Position numbers and translations under genes: made by a program
Assembly: GCA_949289625.1 (NCBI GenBank)
Contig: CASEPH010000338.1
Coordinates: 1 to 6,335, forward strand
Direction: 5' to 3'
DNA from: an uncultured Clostridia bacterium
GTDB taxonomy: Bacteria; Bacillota_A; Clostridia; Oscillospirales; Oscillospiraceae
DNA: 6,335 nt
Notes under the pieces: generated by a model
Database searches by the model: none
Seen by the model: only the letters and a program-made list of their open reading frames with translations
Told to the model about the DNA's origin: nothing
In this document: positions 1 through 6,335 of the stretch, piece by piece
Layout: every line of letters begins with the position of its first letter
Position numbering within the stretch: position 1 is the first letter of the stretch

Positions 1-1
1 C

Positions 2-2563
2 TTTTCCCTGATTCCGCAGAACGACGCGTCCCTACTGCTGATCAACTCAGGCATGGCCCCCATGAAGCCCTATTTCACCGGGGAAAAGGAGCCGCCTCGG
101 CACCGGATCACCACCTGTCAGAAGTGCATCCGCACCGGTGACATTGAGAACATCGGCAAGACCGCCCGCCACGGCACCTACTTTGAGATGCTGGGCAACT
201 TCTCCTTCGGCGACTATTTCAAGCATGAGGCCATCGCCTGGAGCTGGGAGTTCCTGACTTCTCCCCAGTGGGTGGGCATCGATCCGGACCGGCTCTATCC
301 CTCCATCTATCAGGATGACGATGAGGCCTTCGAGATCTGGAACAAGGAGATCGGTATTCCTGCGGAGCGGATCTTCCGGTTTGGCAAGGAGGACAACTTC
401 TGGGAGCATGGCTCTGGTCCCTGCGGTCCCTGCTCTGAAATCTACTATGATCGGGGCGAACAGTATGGCTGCGGAAAGCCGGACTGCACCGTGGGCTGTG
501 ACTGCGACCGATATATCGAGGTCTGGAACAACGTATTTTCCCAGTTCAACAACGACGGCAACGGCAACTATACCGAGCTGATCCAGAAAAATATTGATAC
601 CGGTATGGGCCTGGAGCGTTTGGCGGTGGTATGTCAGGATGTGGACAGCCTCTTTGACGTGGACACGGTGATGAACATCACCAACCGGGTCACGGAGCTC
701 ACCGGCGCTTCCTATGGCCAGAACTACAAGATGGACGTATCCCTCCGGATCATCACCGACCATATCCGCGCCTCTGTTATGATGATCTGCGACGGCGTGC
801 TGCCCTCCAACGAAGGCCGGGGCTATGTGCTCCGCCGGCTGCTGCGGCGGGCTGCCCGTCATGGCAAGCTGCTGGGTGTTCAGGGTGGCTTCCTCTATAA
901 GGTGGTGCCCACCATGGTCCATGAGAACCAGGGGGCCTATCCGGATCTGGTGGAACGGGAGGCCTATATCACCAAGGTCATCCGGGTGGAAGAGGAGAAC
1001 TTTGACAAGACCATTGACGCCGGTCTGCGGATCTATAACTCCATGATCGCCGAGCACAAGGCCCGGGGAGAGAATGTGTTCTCCGGTGCGGACGCCTTTA
1101 AGCTCTACGACACCTATGGCTTCCCCATTGACCTGACCATAGAAATGGCCCAGGACGAAGGCATGGAAGTGGATGAAGAGGGCTTCCGGACCCTGATGGA
1201 GGAACAGCGGGTTCGTGCTCGGAAGGCCCGGGAGGCTTTGGGCGATCTGGCCTGGGCTGGTATTGACCTGGGGCTGGATGGAACGCCAACCCAATTTACC
1301 GGCTACGAGAGCCTGACCGGTACAGGAAAGATCCTGGCCATCGTCACGGACGGAGAGCTCTGCTCCTCCATTCGGGAAGGGGAAGAGGGCATTCTGGTGC
1401 TGGATCAGACGCCCTTCTATGCGGAGATGGGCGGCCAGTCCCCGGATCACGGTACCATCACCCTGGACGATGCCGTGTTTGAGGTCACCAATGTCCAGAA
1501 GGACAAGGCGGAAAAATACCTCCACTATGGCCGTCTGACCTCCGGCAAGCTGGAGGTGGAGGATGTGGTCTCTACGGCAGTGGATGGCGAATATCGCAAG
1601 GCCATTGCCCGGGCCCATTCCGCCACACATCTGCTCCAGGCTGCCCTGCAGAAGGTGCTGGGCGATCACGTCCACCAGGCTGGCTCCCTCAACAGCCCCG
1701 ATCATATTCGTTTCGACTTCACCCACTTCTCCGCCATCACCGAGGAGGAGCTGAAGCAGATCACCGAGTTTGTCAACGACGCGATCCTGGAGGGCTATCC
1801 GGTGAACACCAAGATAATGCCGCTGGAAGAAGCCCGGCAGGAGGGCGCTATGGCCCTGTTTGGTGAGAAGTATGGCGATGAGGTCCGGGTGGTTTCCATG
1901 GGCGACGTGTCCAAGGAGCTGTGCGGCGGCACCCATCTCACCAATACTGCCCAGATCGGTTCCTTCTGCATCATCAGCGAAGGCTCCGTGGCCTCCGGTG
2001 TACGCCGGATCGAGGCTCTGGTGGGCAAGAAAAATCTGATGCTGGCGGCAGAGAACACCAAGCTGATCCGCAGTGCTGCCAGTGCGATGAAGACTACGCC
2101 CGCAGACCTTTTGACGCGGCTGGAGCAGACAGTCAAGGAGGGCAAGGAACTGCGTCAGCAGCTGGATCAGCTCCAGAGCAAGCTGCTCTCCAGCGACGCT
2201 GAACGGTTCCTCTACGCTGCCAAAAAGGTGGAGGGCCTCAATGTCATCACCACCACCCTCAGCTCCATGAGCGCCGGTTCTCTCCGGAAAATCGGTGATA
2301 TGCTCCGGGATAAGGACGATACTGTGGTAGCAGTCTTGTCCTCGGTCAGCGACGACAAGATTACCTTCCATGCGGTCTGCGGTAAGAAGGCCGTGGCTGC
2401 GGGGATCAAGGCGGGAGATCTGATCCGTACCGTGACAGCCATTACAGGCGGCTCCGGCGGTGGTAAACCCGACAGCGCTATGGGCGGCGGCAAGAACCCC
2501 ATTATGCTGGATAACGCTCTGGCCATTGTGGATAATTTTGTGGCAGAGCACATCAAAAAGTGA
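2..2563 (+). CDS. alaS: Alanyl-tRNA synthetase (AlaRS), 5' partial
   Basis: This cytoplasmic class II enzyme charges tRNA-Ala with alanine and hydrolyses mischarged Ser- and Gly-tRNA-Ala. The frame is open to the window edge, so the ATG at 53 is internal. 853 residues are visible, and about 25 N-terminal residues are probably missing compared with the usual ~875. In visible numbering, the catalytic core runs to about 240, with motif 2 near 58-73 (EMLGNFSFGDYF) and motif 3 at 201-207 (GMGLERL). The tRNA-recognition region includes DHIRA at 253-257. The editing domain has the zinc ligands HSATH (539-543) and CGGTH (641-645). A helical linker near 700-730 leads to the C-Ala/DHHA1 domain with its glycine-rich GGSGGGKPDSAMGGGK (816-831). 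A cysteine-rich stretch at 141-168 sits inside the core. All key motifs are intact, so the enzyme should be active. The promoter and any T-box leader lie outside the window. The HIT gene follows 12 bases downstream. Confidence 0.98.
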   Translation, partial: FSLIPQNDASLLLINSGMAPMKPYFTGEKEPPRHRITTCQKCIRTGDIENIGKTARHGTYFEMLGNFSFGDYFKHEAIAWSWEFLTSPQWVGIDPDRLYPSIYQDDDEAFEIWNKEIGIPAERIFRFGKEDNFWEHGSGPCGPCSEIYYDRGEQYGCGKPDCTVGCDCDRYIEVWNNVFSQFNNDGNGNYTELIQKNIDTGMGLERLAVVCQDVDSLFDVDTVMNITNRVTELTGASYGQNYKMDVSLRIITDHIRASVMMICDGVLPSNEGRGYVLRRLLRRAARHGKLLGVQGGFLYKVVPTMVHENQGAYPDLVEREAYITKVIRVEEENFDKTIDAGLRIYNSMIAEHKARGENVFSGADAFKLYDTYGFPIDLTIEMAQDEGMEVDEEGFRTLMEEQRVRARKAREALGDLAWAGIDLGLDGTPTQFTGYESLTGTGKILAIVTDGELCSSIREGEEGILVLDQTPFYAEMGGQSPDHGTITLDDAVFEVTNVQKDKAEKYLHYGRLTSGKLEVEDVVSTAVDGEYRKAIARAHSATHLLQAALQKVLGDHVHQAGSLNSPDHIRFDFTHFSAITEEELKQITEFVNDAILEGYPVNTKIMPLEEARQEGAMALFGEKYGDEVRVVSMGDVSKELCGGTHLTNTAQIGSFCIISEGSVASGVRRIEALVGKKNLMLAAENTKLIRSAASAMKTTPADLLTRLEQTVKEGKELRQQLDQLQSKLLSSDAERFLYAAKKVEGLNVITTTLSSMSAGSLRKIGDMLRDKDDTVVAVLSSVSDDKITFHAVCGKKAVAAGIKAGDLIRTVTAITGGSGGGKPDSAMGGGKNPIMLDNALAIVDNFVAEHIKK

Positions 2564-2567
2564 GGAG
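2562..2567 (+). promoter_or_regulatory. Ribosome binding site of the HIT gene
   Basis: GAGGAG overlaps the alaS stop codon and lies 8 bases before the ATG at 2576. It decides the start: an in-frame GTG at 2567 overlaps this Shine-Dalgarno itself and so could not use it. The overlap with the alaS stop suggests the two genes are translated from one message. Confidence 0.75.
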
Positions 2568-2575
2568 TGTTCCAG

Positions 2576-2914
2576 ATGAACGACTGCATTTTCTGTAAGA
2601 TCATGAACGGCGAGATTCCCACCAGCAAGGTCTATGAGGACGAGCTCTGCTTTGCGTTTCGGGACATTGAGCCCCTGGCGCCCATGCATTTTCTGGTGAT
2701 CCCCAAAAAGCATGTGGCCTGTGCGGCGGAGATCGACCAGGAGATGGCCCCCACGGTGGGACACATCTTCGCGGTGATTGCCAAGCTGGCGAAGGAGATG
2801 GGCTTTAACGAGGGCTATCGCGTGGTTACCAACTGCGGCGCAGATGCCGGTCAGACGGTCCAGCACCTGCATTTCCATGTGCTGGCGGGCAAGCAGCTGG
2901 GCAGCTTCAATTAA
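2576..2914 (+). CDS. HIT family (HinT-like) nucleotide hydrolase
   Basis: This 112-residue cytoplasmic protein belongs to the histidine triad superfamily, whose HinT branch hydrolyses purine nucleoside phosphoramidates and aminoacyl-adenylates. The triad is complete at 97-101 (HLHFH, followed by VLAGK). His99 is the expected nucleophile, preceded by the typical TNCGADAGQTVQ stretch at 85-96. The N-terminal CIFCKI (Cys4, Cys7) is the usual Cys pair that, with downstream histidines such as His46, can bind zinc in bacterial members. The length is normal and the family fold is complete to the C-terminal GSFN. It lies 12 bases after alaS in the same frame and is probably co-transcribed. Since HinT proteins can cleave aminoacyl-AMP, the intermediate made by tRNA synthetases, the pairing is suggestive, but a functional link is inference. 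The exact substrate cannot be read from sequence. Confidence 0.95.
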   Translation: MNDCIFCKIMNGEIPTSKVYEDELCFAFRDIEPLAPMHFLVIPKKHVACAAEIDQEMAPTVGHIFAVIAKLAKEMGFNEGYRVVTNCGADAGQTVQHLHFHVLAGKQLGSFN

Positions 2915-2919
2915 AAATC

Positions 2920-2954
2920 AGGGGGGACGCCGAGGCGTTCCCCCTCAGCTTTTT
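2920..2954 (+). terminator. Rho-independent terminator after the HIT gene
   Basis: A GC-rich hairpin starts 6 bases after the HIT stop codon. The left arm 2921-2930 (GGGGGGACGC) pairs with 2935-2944 (GCGTTCCCCC) around a CGAG loop, with one G-T wobble; A2920 and T2945 can extend the stem. A run of five T follows at 2950-2954, slightly offset from the stem by CAGC. An A-run at 2913-2917 on the other side means the hairpin could also stop transcription on the minus strand. It would end the alaS-HIT transcript. Confidence 0.85.
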
Positions 2955-2955
2955 C

Positions 2956-2984
2956 TCGACTTTTATTCCGATGGATGGTAAAAT
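2956..2984 (+). promoter_or_regulatory. Putative sigma-A promoter for comEC-holA
   Basis: A -35-like TCGACT (2956-2961, 4 of 6 matches to TTGACA) is followed by a 17-base spacer and TAAAAT (2979-2984, 5 of 6 matches to TATAAT). A TG one base upstream of the -10 (2976-2977) makes it an extended -10. Transcription would begin near 2991, giving a leader of roughly 20 bases that holds just the comEC ribosome binding site. It lies directly after the terminator, where a new unit needs a promoter. The call rests on motif and position only. Confidence 0.6.
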
Positions 2985-2994
2985 AGCCAAAAAA

Positions 2995-3003
2995 GGAGGG
3001 AGG
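2995..3003 (+). promoter_or_regulatory. Ribosome binding site of comEC
   Basis: GGAGGGAGG contains two overlapping Shine-Dalgarno cores. The second (2999-3003) lies 8 bases before the GTG at 3012 and supports that non-ATG start. The comEC frame is closed upstream by a TAA at 2979, and no better start lies between. Confidence 0.8.
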
Positions 3004-3011
3004 CTGGAAGG

Positions 3012-5240
3012 GTGCGGATTCTGCTTTTCTTTACCTGCGGTTTTGCGGCGGCGGTATTGCTGGGCATATTCGCTATGCCGCTGCTGCCGGCATTGGTCCT
3101 TTCCGGCATCCTGCTCCTGGGAACGGTGGTGCTGGGACTCCGACACAGCAGGATCGCCGTACCTCTTTTGGGCGCAGCGTTGGGGCTGCTCTGGACGGTG
3201 GGCTATGGCGCCGTTATCATAAGACCGGCCCAGAAGCTGGTGGGTCAGGTTGCGCAGATCCAGGGTGTGGCGACGGATTACAGCACCGCCACAACTTACG
3301 GGATCCAGGTTCCCGCAAAAATCACCTGCCAGGGAGAGACGGTGCGGGCGGTGGTGTGGCTATATACCGATATGGCGCTGAAACCTGGGGATCAGTTCAC
3401 CGTAATTGCCAGGCTGGAGGATCCCAATGAAGATGGAAACTACTATTACGATTCAGAAGGGGTTCACCTCTTGGCCTTCGGTCAAACGGAGCTGGCGTTG
3501 ACGCCGGCGGACCATGTGCCCTGGCGGTATGCACCAAGATGGGTGGCCCGTCAATTGGAGCGTGCTTTGGAGGAATGCGTACCGGAGGACGCATTGGGGT
3601 ATGCTCTGGCTCTGACCACCGGAAATCGGGAAAAGCTGTCCACCTTGGAGGAGGAGAACCTGAAGGTTTCGGGAATCTACCACATGCTGGCACTGTCCGG
3701 AATGCATATGACAGTGCTGGTGGGGACGGTGTCCCTGCTGTTTCGTCGGAAGAGAACCAGAGCCTTAGTGGGGATCCCGCTGAGTATCGCCTTTGCCGTG
3801 ATCACAGGCGCCAGCGCCTCTATCGTGCGGGCGGCGGTGATGCAGAGTCTGGTGCTGCTGGCCCCATTGTGCCGCAAAGAAGAGGATGCGCCCACGTCCC
3901 TGAGCGCTGCCGCACTGCTCCTGATGCTGCAGAATCCCTATTGCATTCTTGGCTGGGGGATGCAGTTGAGCTTTGCGTCCATGGCAGGGCTGGTCCTGCT
4001 GTCAGATAAGATCTGCGTTTTTCTAAAAGAGCATCTGTTCCGGGAGCCCAAATGGAGACTGGTGAAGCTGGTTCGTTGCGGCATATGCGCCTCCCTGGCT
4101 GCCACTTGTGCTGCGGCAGCCTGTGCCACGCCGCTGATGATGGTGCATTTCGGGATGATCTCTTTGGTGGCACCGGTGACCAATCTGCTTGCGGTTTGGG
4201 TCATCAACTGCTGTTTCCGCGTTAGCCTTTTGACCGCATTGCTGGGCCTTTTGGTGCAGCCCTTGGGCGGTTTCCTGGGTTGGTGCCTGGCTTGGGGGAT
4301 CCGATATGTGCAGTTCATCGCAGATGCTCTGGCCAAAGTACCCTTTGCTGCCCTGGATACAGAATCGATTTATGGATTTGGCTGGGTGCTGCTGGTATAC
4401 TGTATGGCACTGCTGGTCTGGCGGTCACCCGGTCCAAGAAAACGACTGGTGGTTCCAGCCTGCTGCGTTTTGGTGGGCCTGGTGGGCTGCTTGATGTTCA
4501 CAGTGCTCCAAAACAGCGGTATGATGATGACGGTGGTGGATGTGGGACAGGGACAATGCCTGATCTTTTCCGACGGAACCCAGAATGTGATGATAGACTG
4601 CGGCGGCAGCGATGGGGAACGCAGCGGCGATTTGGCGGCCGAGGAACTGATGAAGGTGGGCGCCGTTCGGGTAGATGTGCTGATCCTGACCCACTATGAC
4701 AAGGATCACTGTGGCGGTGTGGTGGAGCTTCTTGGCCGGACGGAGGTTTCCGCCATCTTTCTGCCGGATATGAATCCGGAAAATGAACTGCGGCAACAGA
4801 TTGAAGCGGCAGCGGAGGAAATGCATGTGACGCTCAATTATATCAATACCAAGACCAACGTGGCGCTAAAAAGCGGAGACATGACCTTGCTGCCGCTGCT
4901 GGATTCCCGTCTGGGAGACAATATCGGTCTGAGCATCGTCTGTGATATGAGAAAATTCCGGGCGCTTGTTACGGGAGACCTGGATGAGGAGCTGGAAGCG
5001 AAGCTGATGGAGAAGTATGACTTGCCCACGGTGGATATTCTGGTAGCGGGACATCACGGAGCAGCAAACAGCACCTCCCAGACCCTGCTGGAGACTGTGA
5101 AACCGAAAATCGTGGTAATATCTGTGGGAGAGAATTCCTACGGTCATCCCAGCGAAAAGACGCTGGAACGGGTAGAGGCCTGGGGTGCCTGCCTGTACCG
5201 CACCGATCAGTACGGAACAATGAAGTTCAAGGGGGCGTGA
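3012..5240 (+). CDS. comEC: ComEC/Rec2 family DNA-uptake membrane channel
   Basis: ComEC carries single-stranded DNA across the cytoplasmic membrane during natural transformation. The 742-residue protein is close to the family norm (~750-800). Three hydrophobic segments at about 3-70 are followed by a soluble N-terminal loop, OB-fold-like (DUF4131 type), at about 75-170. The polytopic Competence domain spans about 195-470 and carries the hallmark YHMLALSGMHMTVLVG (223-238). After a last membrane segment (479-498), a metallo-beta-lactamase-fold domain fills 505-742. Its motifs are intact: DVGQGQ (510-515), THYDKDH (560-566), TGDLD (654-658), AGHHGAANSTS (679-689) and YGHPSE (710-715). This domain is thought to degrade the strand that does not enter. 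Cys106 and Cys189 are the only cysteines in the outer loop region, so a disulphide there is possible but unproven. It starts with GTG behind a strong ribosome binding site and heads the unit with holA 3 bases downstream. No comEA is visible in the window. Confidence 0.96.
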   Translation: MRILLFFTCGFAAAVLLGIFAMPLLPALVLSGILLLGTVVLGLRHSRIAVPLLGAALGLLWTVGYGAVIIRPAQKLVGQVAQIQGVATDYSTATTYGIQVPAKITCQGETVRAVVWLYTDMALKPGDQFTVIARLEDPNEDGNYYYDSEGVHLLAFGQTELALTPADHVPWRYAPRWVARQLERALEECVPEDALGYALALTTGNREKLSTLEEENLKVSGIYHMLALSGMHMTVLVGTVSLLFRRKRTRALVGIPLSIAFAVITGASASIVRAAVMQSLVLLAPLCRKEEDAPTSLSAAALLLMLQNPYCILGWGMQLSFASMAGLVLLSDKICVFLKEHLFREPKWRLVKLVRCGICASLAATCAAAACATPLMMVHFGMISLVAPVTNLLAVWVINCCFRVSLLTALLGLLVQPLGGFLGWCLAWGIRYVQFIADALAKVPFAALDTESIYGFGWVLLVYCMALLVWRSPGPRKRLVVPACCVLVGLVGCLMFTVLQNSGMMMTVVDVGQGQCLIFSDGTQNVMIDCGGSDGERSGDLAAEELMKVGAVRVDVLILTHYDKDHCGGVVELLGRTEVSAIFLPDMNPENELRQQIEAAAEEMHVTLNYINTKTNVALKSGDMTLLPLLDSRLGDNIGLSIVCDMRKFRALVTGDLDEELEAKLMEKYDLPTVDILVAGHHGAANSTSQTLLETVKPKIVVISVGENSYGHPSEKTLERVEAWGACLYRTDQYGTMKFKGA

Positions 5241-5243
5241 ACC

Positions 5244-6296
5244 ATGGCAAAGGGAAAAAAGACTGGGGCGGGAGAGACGTTGAGCCAATTGAAAGCCGAT
5301 CTCAAGGCCGGCTCCTTCCGGCGAATGTATGTGCTTTTCGGAGAAGAGGGATACTTGCTGGAATACTACCGCCGGCAGCTGCGGAAAAAGCTGGTGGAGG
5401 GACCTGCGGAGGACTTTAACTACCACAAATTCCAGGAGGAAAACTGGAATTTGGAGGAGCTTTCCGAGGCGGTGGAGGCCGTCCCGATGATGAGCGAGCA
5501 TACGCTGGTGGAGATCGTGGATCTGGATCCCTTTTCCCGGCCTGACAGCGAACGGCAGAAGCTGATGGGTATCCTCTCGGAGTTGCCGGATTACTGTACG
5601 GTGGTCTGGATATTCGACGTGGTGGCCTGGAAGCCGGACAAGCGGATGAAAAAGCTGTGGGAGGTGATGGAGCCGGCTTTGCAGGTGGAATTTACCCGGC
5701 AGCCGGAGTCCCAGCTGATCCCCTGGATCCGGAGGCATTTGGCTGCCGGACAAAAGACCATGAGCGACGAGCTGTGCCGGTATCTGATTATGCAGACGGG
5801 AGGCTCCATGACCATTTTGGCAGCGGAACTGGAAAAGCTTTTGTGCTATACGGATCAGCCGGAGATCGTCAAAAAGGACATTGACGATGTGGTGATCCCG
5901 GTGATGGAGGCGGCGATTTTTGACATTACCAAGGATGTAGGCGCGAAGAATTTTGACCGGGCCCTCCAAAAGCTGCGGGATCTGCTGCGGCAGGATACGG
6001 AGCCCATTGCCGTCAATGCGATCATTGGTCGGCAGCTGCGGCAGCTCTATGGGGCAAAGCTTCTGGCGGAACGGGGCAAGGGCCCCTATGATCTGGTGAA
6101 GCTCTATGGGATCTGGGATTCCGCGGCCCGGGAGATCTACGGCCAAGCCAAGGGCTTTTCCAAGGAGATGCTCCGGAAAGGAATGCTGCTGTCGGCCCAG
6201 ACGGATTATGCCATGAAGACTTCGGGAGGAGATTCGGCTGCTCTGCTGGAGATGATGGTTCTGGAGCTGGCCCAGGCCTGTGGAGGGACCCGCTGA
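5244..6296 (+). CDS. holA: DNA polymerase III delta subunit (clamp loader)
   Basis: The delta subunit opens the beta sliding clamp as part of the clamp-loader complex at the replication fork. The 350 residues match the family length (B. subtilis YqeN ~347). The N-terminal AAA+-like domain begins with YVLFGEEGYLLEYY (29-42), the degenerate, non-ATP-binding P-loop region typical of delta. The family pattern continues with GGSMTILAAELEKLL (186-200), a VIPVMEAAIFDITKDV stretch (217-232), and a C-terminal helical collar domain with QLRQLYGAKLL (264-274) and an SGGDSAALLEMMVLELA end (327-343). The ATG at 5244 follows the comEC stop by 3 bases, with a GGGGG at 5231-5235 as a modest Shine-Dalgarno. 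This suggests translational coupling to comEC. The comEC-holA order is common in Firmicutes and supports both calls. Nothing is truncated or missing. Confidence 0.95.
   Translation: MAKGKKTGAGETLSQLKADLKAGSFRRMYVLFGEEGYLLEYYRRQLRKKLVEGPAEDFNYHKFQEENWNLEELSEAVEAVPMMSEHTLVEIVDLDPFSRPDSERQKLMGILSELPDYCTVVWIFDVVAWKPDKRMKKLWEVMEPALQVEFTRQPESQLIPWIRRHLAAGQKTMSDELCRYLIMQTGGSMTILAAELEKLLCYTDQPEIVKKDIDDVVIPVMEAAIFDITKDVGAKNFDRALQKLRDLLRQDTEPIAVNAIIGRQLRQLYGAKLLAERGKGPYDLVKLYGIWDSAAREIYGQAKGFSKEMLRKGMLLSAQTDYAMKTSGGDSAALLEMMVLELAQACGGTR
6282..6286 (+). promoter_or_regulatory. Ribosome binding site of the last gene
   Basis: GGAGG inside the 3' end of holA lies 9 bases before the ATG at 6296. It supports the partial reading frame that follows as a real gene despite its short visible length. 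Confidence 0.7.
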
Positions 6297-6335
6297 TGGT
6301 GGAGGTGCGGGAGGCAATTTTGGTGGAAGGCCGCT
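6296..6335 (+). CDS. Probable TOPRIM-domain (RNase M5-like) protein, 3' partial
   Basis: Only 13 complete codons are visible: MVEVREAILVEGR, then a T at the window edge. The ATG shares its A with the holA TGA (TGATG), a classic stop-start overlap for translational coupling, and GGAGG lies 9 bases upstream. The residues EAILVEGR match the first strand and catalytic Glu of a TOPRIM fold as seen at the N-terminus of RNase M5 (RnmV) and related DUF4093 proteins of Clostridia, where GR is typically followed by a Tyr or Asp residue. RNase M5 matures 5S rRNA. The presence of a gene is well supported. Its identity is an inference from a very short stretch, and other TOPRIM proteins remain possible. 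Confidence 0.65.
   Translation, partial: MVEVREAILVEGR

Noticed and set aside
53..55. ATG at 53 as the start of alaS
   Set aside because: The frame stays open upstream, and the 17 residues before it (ending LLLINSG) match the conserved AlaRS N-terminal region, so the true start is outside the window.
2567..2575. Alternative GTG start for the HIT gene, adding three residues
   Set aside because: It overlaps the GAGGAG ribosome binding site that serves the ATG at 2576, and HIT proteins of this type normally start just before the CIFCKI motif.
2971..2981. ATG codons at 2971 and 2975 as an earlier comEC start or a leader peptide
   Set aside because: Neither is in the comEC frame, which has a TAA at 2979. 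Both sit in the promoter spacer upstream of the predicted transcript start, with no ribosome binding site.
3806..3819. Perfect inverted repeat AGGCGC-CA-GCGCCT within comEC
   Set aside because: The loop is only two bases, no T-run follows, and the bases encode the conserved GAS segment of the Competence domain. It is most likely chance in GC-rich coding sequence.
4866..6317. 483-codon minus-strand open frame across the comEC 3' end and holA
   Set aside because: It is codon-on-codon with comEC and holA, which share a frame, and ends at a CTA leucine codon (4866-4868). It has no recognisable protein motifs and is explained by avoidance of TTA, CTA and TCA.

Overview
The window carries five genes, all on the + strand and packed tightly, and reads as ordinary core-genome DNA of a moderately GC-rich member of the Firmicutes, class Clostridia. 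Three things suggest this: Clostridia-type protein sequences (for example the cysteine-rich insertion in the alanyl-tRNA synthetase), strong AGGAGG-like ribosome binding sites before nearly every gene, and the order comEC-holA, which is familiar in Firmicutes. The high GC with strong avoidance of TTA, CTA and TCA codons fits the Oscillospiraceae/Ruminococcaceae group better than AT-rich Clostridium. That family-level placement is inference.

Positions 2-2563 hold alaS, cut at its 5' end by the window edge. Twelve bases later comes a small HIT-family nucleotide hydrolase gene (2576-2914), presumably co-transcribed with alaS. The 97-base gap that follows (2915-3011) has a GC-rich hairpin with a T-run, a convincing intrinsic terminator. 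Just after it lies a good sigma-A-like promoter with an extended -10 (2956-2984), so transcription seems to stop and restart here.

The second unit begins with comEC (3012-5240, GTG start), the inner-membrane DNA-uptake channel with its C-terminal metallo-beta-lactamase-fold domain. Next is holA (5244-6296), the delta subunit of the DNA polymerase III clamp loader. A third gene starts in the TGATG overlap at 6296 and runs off the window. Its 13 visible residues look like the start of a TOPRIM-domain, RNase M5-like protein. Spacings of 3 and -1 bases imply one operon with translational coupling.

The themes are translation (alaS), nucleotide housekeeping (HIT), DNA uptake (comEC), replication (holA) and probably RNA or DNA processing (TOPRIM). 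I found no mobile element, CRISPR array, tRNA, rRNA or riboswitch. Nothing here looks like a new system. The most useful second looks are at the transcription-unit boundary, the partial last gene, and the very long antisense open frames, which codon bias explains.
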